64,000 nt of DNA from Acridotheres tristis. Lineage: Eukaryota; Chordata; Aves; Passeriformes; Sturnidae. Both the position numbers and the translations under genes were made by a program. The notes under the pieces are model-generated. The model had not been told where the DNA came from. It worked only from the letters and a program-made list of their open reading frames with translations, and did not search any database. The stretch spans positions 23,381,080-23,445,079 of the forward strand of contig CM072886.1 in assembly GCA_037013685.1 (NCBI GenBank), given 5' to 3'. Positions 1 to 11,500 of this stretch are shown piece after piece (the stretch's first letter is position 1; each line of letters opens with the position of its first letter).

Positions 1-3000
1 GGTCATCACATGGCATCTGTATTGCTGGCAGTCAGAAGGAATGTGTGCTGCACAATATCAGAATCCTGCACAAACACAGCAAAGCTTGCACTGTGGCTGT
101 GTAGGCTCCCAAAGGCTGCCCTGAATTTTAAGAAGGCACAACAGGGAGCACAAAGAAGAATCAGAAAAAGAACAAAATGAAACAAAGTGTTCGTGAAAAA
201 AGAGTAACTCAATTTGACAAGGAACTAACAGTGAGTGCCATTTTTTCTCAAACAGGAGTCAAGAAAAGAGGGGGGGAAATAGAAAAGACTTACACCTGCA
301 TACCAAAAAACTCATCTCAATCAAAAATTCTTAACCCATTACTTTGATGGATACAAAGCTTTGAGGATAAAAATGCAAGCAGTTGAAAGAAAATTTGTAT
401 TAGTGAGCTGAGTTGGGTCCCAGTCCCTTTCTCAGGACTGTGTAGCTGCACAGCAATGTCACATCCCATGATGCAGAAAGGTGCAGCCCCTTGACTATCC
501 TTTATGAAAGCGGATAGATGACTTAAATATTTTCAATCTGCCCATTTCCCTTCTCTGTCTTCATCTGGTCCATCTTTGTTGCAGACCCACAGAAGTCTGA
601 AATGAAAATACTATTAAGGCTCATGATATAGAACAGCAGATGTATTTGTCTTAGTGATAAAGCTAAATATGGCTTTTGAACATGTGATTTCATAATTACT
701 TAATATCAGTCTGATTTTAGTACAGACTATTGAGAAACTGATTTTATGACTGTTACAAAATTAGAAATCTGTAAAAGCAGTAATTTCTGATAGAATTTCC
801 AAGATCTTACAGGTTTGAGGGTATATTTGTTTCAGCATTTGGCTACAAATTTAGTACTCATGCTACACTGCTTGATTGAACAAGTCCACTGAGGAAAAGT
901 CTTCTTACATTTTGTACTCCCTCTTCATTAATGCAATCAAATATTTGCAATAGGTGGCTACCATGCATACACATGCCACATGGAAACTTGATTCTTAGAG
1001 GAAAATTGATTATCCTTAGGAGGCTGAAAACACAGCAATTAAAATGTCTGATGCCACCATTTGGGAGGTACTCAAAAGCTGCCCAGGCAAAAGCTGTACT
1101 TGAAAATATTACACTGCCCAGGAATCCATTGGAAATATAGCTTTATTTCTGGAATTAAAATTTGAACAGAGCAATCTGGCAGTGCTGCAACATTTAAATT
1201 AAGAAGTGATATGGTTTGGGGTATGGTAGATCCTACCAATTAATTAGTCCACACTAAACCTGTAAGTTAATGTAGGGAATATTCTACTTATTATATTAAA
1301 AAAACCAGTGTGTTCCTTATGAACATATGATCATTTTCCTTATGAAATTTTAAGATTAGAGGTAAGTGATAATTTTTTTCTTAGCTCTGGGGCTTATATT
1401 CCTTGCTATAAATACTTGTAAAAATTATTTACACTCTTATAAATCTACACAAACTCAAGGGAGAGAATATCACATGAGAATACTCTACTATTCCTCTGAC
1501 TGAGAATATTTAAATATCAGCTCTCTGTGACATCTGACTTTATACTACAGTAGCCACTTTATCTTCTTACATACTCCCAGTCTTTGTGATTACATTGTGA
1601 CTTTGCCTGAGGACAGTAGCTAACTTGAGATGCTACACATGCCTGTAATGCTGAAAACAGAAGGACGGACCTCTCCTGTGAACTCAGTTTATCAGCAAAC
1701 TCATATGTGCATGCCAGGTTTGACCCATGGCACAAAATTCTCCTTCCATTTATGCTGAGCTTGCCAAGCAAAGTCAAGAAGCATTCAAAGAAGAATTACC
1801 TCATCTGAATTATACCTGTGTAAATGACATCTGTCCAATATAAATTTATTTTTGAAATTGAACAGAAAGCCACCATTCTTCATGGTAAGTTATTCACCTT
1901 ATTCTAACTTACAAGTAAATTAGCACTTTACTTGCTCTCTCAGTTCTACAGAGGGAGGGTGATTAGTTTAAAATAGATTGGTTCTCTATGAGTGAGTGGA
2001 ATTAGGTGGGATGAACCCTTTCATTCCTGACTGTTATTAGATTGACTCATAGAGGAAATAGAGCAGCCAAAAACCACGGTAATGACAGCATCAGTCATTA
2101 GTGACCATATAAAATACCACAGCCTCTTATGAAAGTAATTAATCCAGTTAACCCAAGGCTACACTGTAGAAAAAACAAATGTGAAATTCTTCCAGAGGCA
2201 TTTTACCTTTAATATTCATAGACATTATCCCACATGCACAGCAGTGTCACATCCCCTCTGCCTCTCAAAGGAAACACTTTTCTCTGGGTCTTCTCCCTGT
2301 GGCTGGTCTAAGTGTTCCCTTTCCACTGACGGCCCTTGATGCTTTCAGCAGAGCAAGCAGAAAGCCAACAGGAAGCTGTAGCATTTGCAAACCAAAAGCT
2401 GAGGTTTGACTGATCAGAAGAGCTAGCAGACCTTTGGTTTACTTCCAGCACACTAAGTTGATCAGCAGACAGGAACATAAAGAAGGTACATCATTTACAA
2501 AGCTGCTTCTGCCTAATAATAGTTCATGTCTGGAGTTGGCTTTATAGGGTACTTAGCAATCCCTAATTAGCTTTTTCTATCAGGCCTTTTATACATAGTG
2601 GTTTTGGTGTGAATTGCTTAGGTATATGTCACGATGCCAAATTCAATTAGCTTGTGAAAAACAAGGAGGAACCTGTTAGAAATGAGACCACATGCATGCA
2701 AACCACTTCCTAACTCACAGCACTTCAGCCAAAAGCTTCTGACTGAATGAAGGGGATATCAATTATCAAACACCTAAGCATGTCTCCAAAGAAGCAAGGA
2801 AGCAAAAGTCTTGCTCACATCCATATAAATATTTAATATACCCAGGGGGATTATCTTAATTAAGATAGTCAACATGCAACAGTATCAGCATGTATTTTTA
2901 CAGTCCTAAAATAGCACAGTTGAAATCCACACATGGAGTTTTCAGGCATTACTGTAGATCCGTGTCAGGTCTTAATGGCAAGTGGGAATGCCCAGGGACT

Positions 3001-4617
3001 TCCAGCAGCAGGCAGCAGTTCTGAAAGAGCCCTCCAAAGGCAGCAGGACAGAATTACTATTTCTAAGGGCTATAATTTTCTGAGATATTTATAAACAGAA
3101 GTATAGTTGTTTTGATAGCATTTTAGTTCTTGCTGGTCTCTTAGAGAAAGAAGATGATTTAGTTAAAGATTCCTGAAATTCTCCAAAGAGAATCTTGTTG
3201 TGGAGACTTGAATTCGTTTTTTTTTTATTTTGAGAATAAAATAATAAATTTAATTTCCCTGCTTAAGCATTGTAACCACCCTAACGGAGAAGCTGAGTCA
3301 ACACCCCAGGAGCTCTGGCAGAACCCCATGCTTTCTGCATCTACACTGCTTAAAGAAAGTAACACCAGTAAATTGGGTAAGTTTTGAGGAGTTGCAGTCG
3401 TGGTCATAAATGCACTTTGCAGACTTTCCACATAGCCCTCAAACTTAACATAATTACATTGCAGGATGAGACAGGCTGAAGTAAATATGCTTTGGTTGGA
3501 TAAAATGTCTCGTGAAACACTTGTTCATGAACAAATGTTATATAAACAGTGAAGAAGTGTATCTGTGGTCGTCAATGACTGCAGGAAAGATGTATTTCAT
3601 AAGACTTTAAAGAATCATTAATGAGCAACAATGCAAAAAGCTAGAAAATATTCCAGCTAGAGAATATGTTTAAAAGTGTTTAAGTTGCTTCATGAAGTGT
3701 AAAGTGAATATGAAATGAAGACAAAAAACTAAAGCATTAACAGGAATATTTTAACAAACAATAAGGTTTGTTCATAGTAAGAAGGCTTTGAAAATTCTTG
3801 GCTTTTTTAATGAGGCACGTGAAAAAAATATTGTATCGAGAATTTTTCATTTATGGAGTAAAAGAATGCCTACTACAACTAGAACTGGGGGGTTGACTTG
3901 TTTGGATTTTTGTTGTTGTCATTGTTTTAGTTTGGTTTGTTGGTGTTTTTTCTGGAAAAACACAGCCAAATACCTATCTGTCTGTATACTTGGTACCATT
4001 TTTCTCTCTTTCCCTGAGAGAATAAACCTGAACACTTTAATATAGTGAAGTGCTTTTATTGGTTTAAAAGAATACTGAAAAAGTGAATGAATCAACAGAT
4101 AGACTTGAATAGAAAAGAAGTATAGCCTATATGTTGGCAGATATATATGTTGGTGCTGGTGACTGGTACATCAGTAGCAGGTGTCTTCACTGGGTGTTAT
4201 CCAACCAAGCAGGTAGCACACTTACTACAAAGACACTTTATCAGCTTATGTCAGTCCTAAAGAAAACTATATCTTAAAAAGCATTTCAACACCACAGATA
4301 TACTATCCACCCTAATATTTGCAAAAAGCCAATACCATAATATGTATTTACAACAGTTTTAAATTTGTTTATACGGTATATGTATGGTTACTTTATTTTG
4401 TGGAAATGTCTTTCCCATGACAGCCTGCCCTACTTCGGGCCTGCCGGGTTTGGTGGCAGCTTCCCAGCCCCACCACTGATGAGGGATTGGATTCTGAGCC
4501 CAGATATCCTGCCAGCTCAGATAACTGCTTGTGGAGGAGCAGAATTTCCCTTTTGTAAATCTTAGCAAAGTTTGATTTCAGCAATCATTTAATCATCCCT
4601 CAAATCCAGTTAAATAT
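1..4617. other. Gene-free flank upstream of CASD1
   Basis: AT-rich sequence with no exon, RNA gene or mobile element that I can support. The open frames here are short (at most about 85 codons), on both strands, and lack splice-site context or recognisable protein features, so they look like chance. In other vertebrates COL1A2 lies upstream of CASD1 on the same strand; none of its exons are visible, so this is probably the intergenic space after it. Confidence 0.6.
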
Positions 4618-4902
4618 GCAGAGGTCAGCCTCTTCTCCCTGGCAAATAGCCATAGGATGAGAGGAAACAGTCTTAAGATGCACCACAGTAGATTTAGGTT
4701 GAACAGTGGGAAGAATTTCTTCAGAAAAAAGAAGGCTGCCCGGGAGATGGTGAAGTCACCATCTCTGGAGGTGTTCAAGGAAAGACTGCATGTCTTTCCT
4801 TAAACTTAATGACATGGTCCGGTTGTCGTGGTGGTGTTCGGTCACAGGTGGGACTCGATGATCCCAGGGGTCTTTTCCAGCCTAATTGATTCTGTGATTC
4901 CG
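4618..4902 (+). mobile_element. CR1-type LINE fragment, 3' end
   Basis: The segment resembles the 3' end of avian CR1 retrotransposons: the order of blocks (cattctctggaggtgttcaagg-like block, a 'ggactcgatgatc' block, 'ggtcttttccagcct') ends in 'attctgtgattc'. It is 5'-truncated, as most CR1 copies are, and has no open reading frame. It ends about 535 bases before the CASD1 start codon, next to the CpG island. The left boundary is approximate. Confidence 0.85.
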
Positions 4903-5422
4903 TGAGTGTGTCAGCTTGCTTGTACAGTTACCCGCGTTCAGAGAGAGCGAGCGTCTTCCCTGCCTGGAATGACCATTTCCTTGTCAACAGAAGAGTGGGA
5001 AGTGTTAAAAGCCTCATTATTTGGAAAGAAGCCCTCACTGTCCCGTGTCCGTCACGGACCGTACGCGGCACAGACCCTCGCCCAGCTCCCCATTCACGGA
5101 GCACAGTCCCCAGGCGGTTTCCGCCTCACCGCCGCCCGCTCAGCTGCGGGGCTCCGTGGGATCCCGCTGAATCCACCGGGAGCCACCGCAGCCCCACGGC
5201 GCCGCGGGGCGGGGAGGCGAGCGCTGGGGCCGCCCGCTGGCGGCTGAGGGGAAGCGACGGCACCACGAGAGGAGCGCCGGCTCCGCCCCGCGGGCCGCGG
5301 GGTGTGAGGCTGCTCTCGGCCGCGGCGGCGGGGACGGCGGCAGCGGCGGGGTCCGCGTTGGCCGCCGGCGGGGACCCAGTGCTGCCCCGCCGCGCCCGCC
5401 CGCCCCATCGCACGCTGTTGTC

Positions 5423-5494
5423 ATGGAGGAGCCAAGATGGCGGCGCTGGCCTACACCGGGGGCAAGCGGGAGATCAACTACTACTTCAGCGTGA
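5423..5494 (+). other. Upstream overlapping ORF of CASD1 (23 codons)
   Basis: An ATG 14 bases before the CASD1 start, with G at -3 and G at +4, opens a 23-codon frame that ends at TGA 5492-5494, inside the CASD1 coding sequence in another frame. If the mRNA starts upstream of it, it could reduce CASD1 translation. The TISU-like start context suggests a very short 5' UTR, which would leave this ATG out of the mRNA or too close to the cap to be used well. Confidence 0.4.
5433..5444 (+). promoter_or_regulatory. CASD1: TISU / YY1 element over the CASD1 start codon
   Basis: CAAGATGGCGGC matches the published TISU consensus (SAASATGGCGGC) at every position, with the ATG of CASD1 in its centre. TISU elements drive both YY1-dependent transcription and cap-close, scanning-poor translation from mRNAs with very short 5' UTRs. 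This supports 5437 as the true start and predicts a transcription start only some tens of bases upstream. Confidence 0.7.
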
Positions 5495-5569
5495 GGAGCG
5501 CCAAGGCGCTGGCGCTGGGCGCCGTCCTGCTCCTCACCGCCTGCCACGCCGCCTCCCGCCGCTACCGAG
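5437..5569 (+). CDS. CASD1: CASD1 exon 1 (residues 1-45)
   Basis: Starts at an ATG in strong context (A at -3, G at +4) inside a TISU motif. It encodes [20 protein letters not shown] and then the hydrophobic N-terminal anchor ending in SRRYR. The donor is gag|gtgagg, leaving one base of a Gly codon. The exon is very GC-rich, in contrast to all later exons. Confidence 0.95.
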
Positions 5570-8500
5570 GTGAGGGGGCGGCCGCGGGCGCTCCGCGGGG
5601 GACCGCGGCTGCCGGGCAGGGGAGGCGGAGCCCCGGTGCAGCCCCGGCGGAGCTCGGGAACCGCGGCCGCGCAGGGAGGGCGGCGGGTCCCTCGGTCCGG
5701 GGCAGCCGCGGCGGGCCGGGTCGCTGGCTGCCGAGGGATGCGACCCTGGGGGACAGCGGCGGCGGGGACCCGACCCGCGGGGCCCTGCGGGCCCGGCCTG
5801 GGGGTCGTCGCAGGCCCCGGCGGTCGGGCGAGGCCCCGCGGAGTGAGGGGAGCGAGCGAGGCTGGCGGAGCTGCGGCGTTTGCGCTGAGAGCGCTCCGCA
5901 GCTCCGGGGGCCTGCGGCAGGTGAAGCTGCGGGAGGGGAGAGTGACTTCTTCCCTGTCAGTTGTTTCCGCACGGCATGATTAATGGCTAATTACCTGGCA
6001 ATTAGTGGTTAAAGTCTTAATTGGTACGAGATTTGGTATATATTGTTTCACTCTTTGAACCACCGCCTCAAACATAACGAAACCAAGCCGCTTGGGTGGA
6101 TGAAGCGAAGTAAAGAGCTGCTTGGTTTCACGTGTTGTCGGCGGCCGCGGACAAGCTGTGGGGACGGAGCGAGCTTGGCCGTGGCCGTGGCCGGCTGCGC
6201 ACGGGCACACCTCGGTTACGGCGCGCTGCGAACTCTGCTCGCTCCTCCTCGCTACGGCTGTTCTGGCCCTGAAGCAGAGAATCTTGGCGTGATCCGTAAA
6301 TGCAAATGGAGCTGCTGAAGGAAATATTTGCTTGTTTCTGTGTCACGCTAAAAGATGTGGTATGTTTTTGTGGGTAAATGAAAACGTTGATCTGTAGGGA
6401 GATGACCGCGGCTCTGTTGTAGCGCAGCTGGTGTCGTGTTCTAACACTTGGCTGCCAGCATTCATGGGAGACGAGGCTGAGGCACCTCATTGTGGAAATG
6501 GGAAAAGGGGTAGGGATCTTTTTGTTTGCAGTTCCCTAGATTCACCCTCTAGCTGGCATGTCAGTAAGTCTGATAAACGGACTAGTATTAAATGGGAAGA
6601 CTTGTAAGCATTTACTGAATTCTAGCATAGCTCAAGCATGAGGTAATTGAACTTGCCTGTTGTGCAGTGTTCCTTAAGGCAGAAGAGCCACAAAACTAGA
6701 CAGGAGGAGGGTGGCAAATTTTTAAAGAGAGATTGCAAGACTGAGAAAATGGGGACTGACATATAAAGCAGGTTACAAGGAAAATAAAATATGCATAATT
6801 TCAGTATATTCTGGGAGAGTTAATGAGGGGGGTGAGTCTTAGATTACAAAATGGTGAGAATCTGCTGGCCTTTATGTAAATTGATATAGTGAATATGAAT
6901 TATTATAAACCTTTCAAGTTTTCTCACCTCAGGCTTTTAGTTTCTTGAAGTAATTAAAGGCCAAGGGAAAGGTTTTCCCATAAGTATTAAAAGGTAGGAG
7001 GTTTAAAAGGTACGGAGTCATAGTGAAAATAGACTTACTAATTTGGGCTTCTGTGAACATAAAATATTCAAAAGAGAAGTTTAGAAAAGGAAGGTGTAAA
7101 AATTTTTAGGATAGATAAAAGCAGAGGTGCTTTTATCTAAGAGATCATTCTGCACACCTGCAGCAGTATCAAACAGTTGAAATTCAGGAAATGCCGCAAT
7201 TCTTTTGACAAGTAATGAAAATCCAGAGGTTTTGACTGATAGTGCACAGCTGAAGCTCACTGGCACCTCACTTATTCTCAGTGGTGTTGGTCACCCACTC
7301 CTAGTAGTGGTATAATGCAACTTGGAAAGTATGTTCAAAAGGGCAACACAAATGGCAGAAGAATAAAACAGCTTCTCTATGAGAAATAATGAACTAGAAT
7401 AAAATTCTGTGGCCTAGACAGAAACCTAGTAACTTCTAAAGGATCTCAAATGTTAGGAATTATTGGGGGAAGGTATATTGATTGGTACTGTGCCATAACA
7501 CATAAAGTACCAACTGAAAAATGAAATTATCATTTTATATTATTTTAAATGATCGCAAGAAAGCACTGTGTTTTATGCATAAGATATTTTACACCGAGAT
7601 TTTTATATCAGAAAGGGTTGTATATATCCCAAAGAAGGTTATCCTGTTTTCCAGGGGATGTATGAGGTAGGGCTGCAAATAGGTTTGAAGTTGCCAGGCC
7701 ATGTCACATAAGGGATTGCAGTGTTTGTTGTGCTTTTATACTTTCCCTTTTGTCTGTTTGTCATTACATGTAAAGGTTTTAGCTAATTTTGGCCACAGCC
7801 ATGCCAGTACATATTATAGATATGGGCAGCCCAGTGTACTTCCCAGTAAAACATGCCTGTATAAAATTTACTTGTATGAAAAAAATGCTCATCTGGGGTT
7901 CTGGAAGGTCAAATTTATGTTTAGGAAGACTGTTGTATTTAGGGGTCACCTACATATTTTTGCAAAAGAATGTGAATAAAGAGAAAGTACAGACTGTCTT
8001 TAATTTGTGAAGTTTAGTGAGTTGAATGTTTACATACTATCCAGTGAAGTTAGTGCTTTGTCTTCCTCAGATGTTGTATTTCAAAGGTACAATCCTAAGC
8101 CTTTTTGGAAATAAGAATTTATTTAAATTTTGCATTCTTAAAATCAACAGTAGTAGACTGTTTAAAACTATATTTTTTATTTTGAGTAATAGAGAATAAT
8201 TGATTTGCCAGCTCTTTGAGAGTATGCATTTTAGAGAAAGCTTTGTGAAACTAGTCTGCTCTGGTGCTCAATGAGGACTTTGAGATTTCACAATTTCAAT
8301 GGAATAACCATGATTTTGAGGAATGATAAATTAGAATAATGAGCATAATAAAATTCAGAAAAACTATACACTTTGTATAACTATAACAGTGTGTATCTAA
8401 GCAAGCATAAAAGTTAATGTGTTGGAAGGATAATTTACATAAAGAAAGTTTAAAAAGAATGGTCTGTGTTTTGTGTATACAGTGGCAGTCGCAATTCTTA

Positions 8501-11500
8501 GGTTTTGGATTGGTTTTTTTGTTGGTTTTTTGCCTTTTTCTTTTAAGATCTTATTGATGGTTAAGAAGAAGTTATGGTGTATTTAAATAAGCATAGTTCT
8601 TTGGCTGCTATTTCATCTACTAAAGCCAGAGCTGAGCATTTCTGGAGGCGCTGTCTGGTCTTTAACCTCTAGTTTAGTTTCTTGGCTGCTGTTTACTTTG
8701 GTTTTATTCCTTTGCCTCATCTTCTCCCCTTATTTTCTACTGTTATGTTTAAAGGAAGATATCAAATGTCAGTAATGGCCTGAATGAGTTTCAGGAACTT
8801 TGTAATATTGCTCAGGGCAATAGTAAGATAATCAGTACCTATCTGGGAAAGAAGGCATTTGACATGAAATATTATCTCTATGTTTAAAATTTATTCAATG
8901 TGTGATGTTTGGAATATTACTTCAGTGAACATATTGTAGGATGAGGGATTCATCTGTTTATGGGCAATTATTGTGGTGGGAGTGCCATGGAGTAGAGAGG
9001 TACTGAGCTTGAGTCATGACCTCAATATAAGAACATCCTCCAGTCTTGAAAACTTGATTGAGAAAGAAGTGATAGCGGTCCACAAATCATGACAGACATA
9101 AGTCCAAACTACCTTGTCCCGTGGAAGAACCAGAGATTTTCTACTCGATTTACCCAAGTAAATCTAGTAGAAACCATACTTCAAATAAAGGCAGATGATT
9201 CTTCAAGCATCAGCTTTGGATATAGAAAACTCTAGAAGGTTTCTGTGGGTGCTAAGAACTTGAAGACTGCATGTCCATTTCATTACGTCCTTGAAATGAA
9301 CATAGTTGGGAGAATATTAGGCAAGAACATAATGTTTATTTGCCCTCTTCTTATTCATCTCTGAGCATCTGCTTTTGGCCTCCGTTGAAGGCAGAATACC
9401 AGGCTAGACTGTCCATTGGTCTGACCATGAATAACTGTCCTGATTTTCTTACACATCTTTCTCTGCAAGTTAGCGGATGTCAGAGGGAGTCTGATATTCT
9501 TTTACAAAGTTCACTCTTACATCACTTTGATACATCTCCTAGTTGTCCTCATCTGCAAAGTGGAGGACTTCTTATCAGTATTAGCTCTAAGCCACCTCAT
9601 TATCTAACTCATGTTGCTTTTGATTAGTTTTTTATTATTCCTGACAGTTTCCTTTTTTATGCAACTTACCTGAAATGATAGTTTACATGAGTTTGCAAGT
9701 TTGAAAATCAGGGAAATAGTGTCGCCTGAAAACCAAAGTATGACTTTAACTTAATGGAGTGAAGGTTTCACAGAAAGTGTTAGGTATGGGCAGTGGTACA
9801 TTGTTTCTGCACAAGCTAGAACAAGTCCCTACCATTTCATTCACAACCATTTCCCTGTTTGTCAGTGCTCGGAAATGCCAAGTATGACAAAAATGTTGGA
9901 GAGCAACTTCTCTTGCAGTGAATGGTGTTCAGTTGTGTTCAGTTATGAAGCAGCAGAATCTGACATGGAGTTGGGAAGATAACAGTCACTGATTTCATAA
10001 CTGAGATGTTTGAAATTTAACATGACCTGAAACTTCAGCACCTGTAAAGTGATTAATCTTAATTAGCATAAAACTTATTGACTGGAAAAGATAAGTGAGG
10101 CAATGATCAGCAAATCGATGTGTAAATGTTTGGATTTGATTGGGTTTTTTTGTATTAACCCATATCACCTGTTCTAAGGTGACCACATGACTGTGTGTCT
10201 TAAACGGAGATACAGCAGACTGGCTTGCAAACCTTGTGATGAGTTTTGTATTCTATACAAGATGCTGTGCATGGTGACTGTGTAGAAGATTATTTTATTC
10301 AACAGTTGTATTCTTTATATTAGTGTATTCTGGATAGTAGATAACAGAGTGGGTTGGTGTCTCTTAAAGGAAATGCCGTTCCAAGTCGCAACATCTTTCT
10401 GGCAGCAGGAGTGAAATCACTAACATTGGATAGGGGTGGAATTTTCAGAACAGTATTGTATACTAAATGAGAAGGCAACTTGCAGAAACTTGTGCAAGAT
10501 GTATTTACAATCAGTTAAATCTGTTTATTGCTGTTGATTATTTCAATTTCTGGTTTTCAGATGTTGTCAAATTATTTTTTATAATAGCAACAGGGCTCTG
10601 TTTTACATTTCACGTATCTGAATTCTAATCTTAATGCAACATTTCAAAGGTGGTGATACATGTGAGTACCTTCTGTCCAGTGGGAGATTTCTTGGAGAGA
10701 AAGTATGGCAACCTCACAGTTGTATGATGCATAAGTATAAAAATAGGTAAGGAAACTCATGTCTTTTGTTCATTTGGAAAGAACAGTCATTGTTCAACTG
10801 CAGCTATAGTAATTGCAGTGTCATCTATTGTTCACTTTTTATCTGATTCTCTAGGCTTTCAAAAATATACAGCATTTATCAGAAAGAAGTCTTTTCCAAG
10901 TACTTTATCTGTGTGTCTACAGTGTTTACCATAGTTGTATTTCTGTATAAAAATACAAATAAATGTTGGTGATGGAGATACTGGCACAAGTTATGGAGAG
11001 CCACATGAGGCTACATATGTCATTCTCAGATTGCTGACCTTACGTGTCAAATTGCAAGTAAAAATATCCCAAATAAAATTACCAATCTCTTTTTAATTTC
11101 ACTTCAATAGTAAGAGAACCCTTTTTTTTTTTTTTAGAGTTATGCTGTATATTACCATTTTGAAACTGCTGTATTTGTAGCACACATAATAGGAAAAACT
11201 ACTTAGTTGTTTGCCTGATCCCATTAGCAGTAGAGTTCATTTTCAGTTCTCTGCAAATTGCAATAAACTCTTTATTAATTCAGCATGTTTAAAAAAAATT
11301 ATCATGTCTTAGAGCAGGATTTTATGTTTAGAATTATCTATATAGCTCTGTAGATTTTCAGAATACTTCTTTCTAAGATACATATTTTCTGTAACATTAC
11401 TGTTGCTGTTTTGTTTTACAGTGAAGCAAAAAATTGCCTCATAGACAAGCATGTTGTGTTTATAGGAGATTCTAGAATTCGACAGCTGTTCTATTCATTC

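Larger units (their letters stand above)
5050..5970. promoter_or_regulatory. CASD1: CpG island, CASD1 promoter and first exon
   Basis: This block is very GC-rich and dense in CG dinucleotides in an otherwise AT-rich window; scattered CpGs continue to about 6250. It encloses the first coding exon. No TATA box is evident. A YY1-type motif overlaps the start codon, as in many TATA-less housekeeping promoters. It is the only clear CpG island in the window and no divergent gene is visible. Borders are estimated by eye. Confidence 0.85.

Noticed and set aside
4365..4568. Overlapping frames on both strands in a short GC-richer patch before the CR1 element
   Set aside because: No splice context or family resemblance. 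The patch may belong to the older, diverged part of the CR1 insertion, but the resemblance is too weak to call.
4902..5573. A 223-codon plus-strand frame and several minus-strand frames across the CpG island
   Set aside because: Low-complexity Arg/Pro/Ala/Gly-rich translations expected from GC-rich DNA with few stops. The real start is the TISU ATG at 5437 in another frame.
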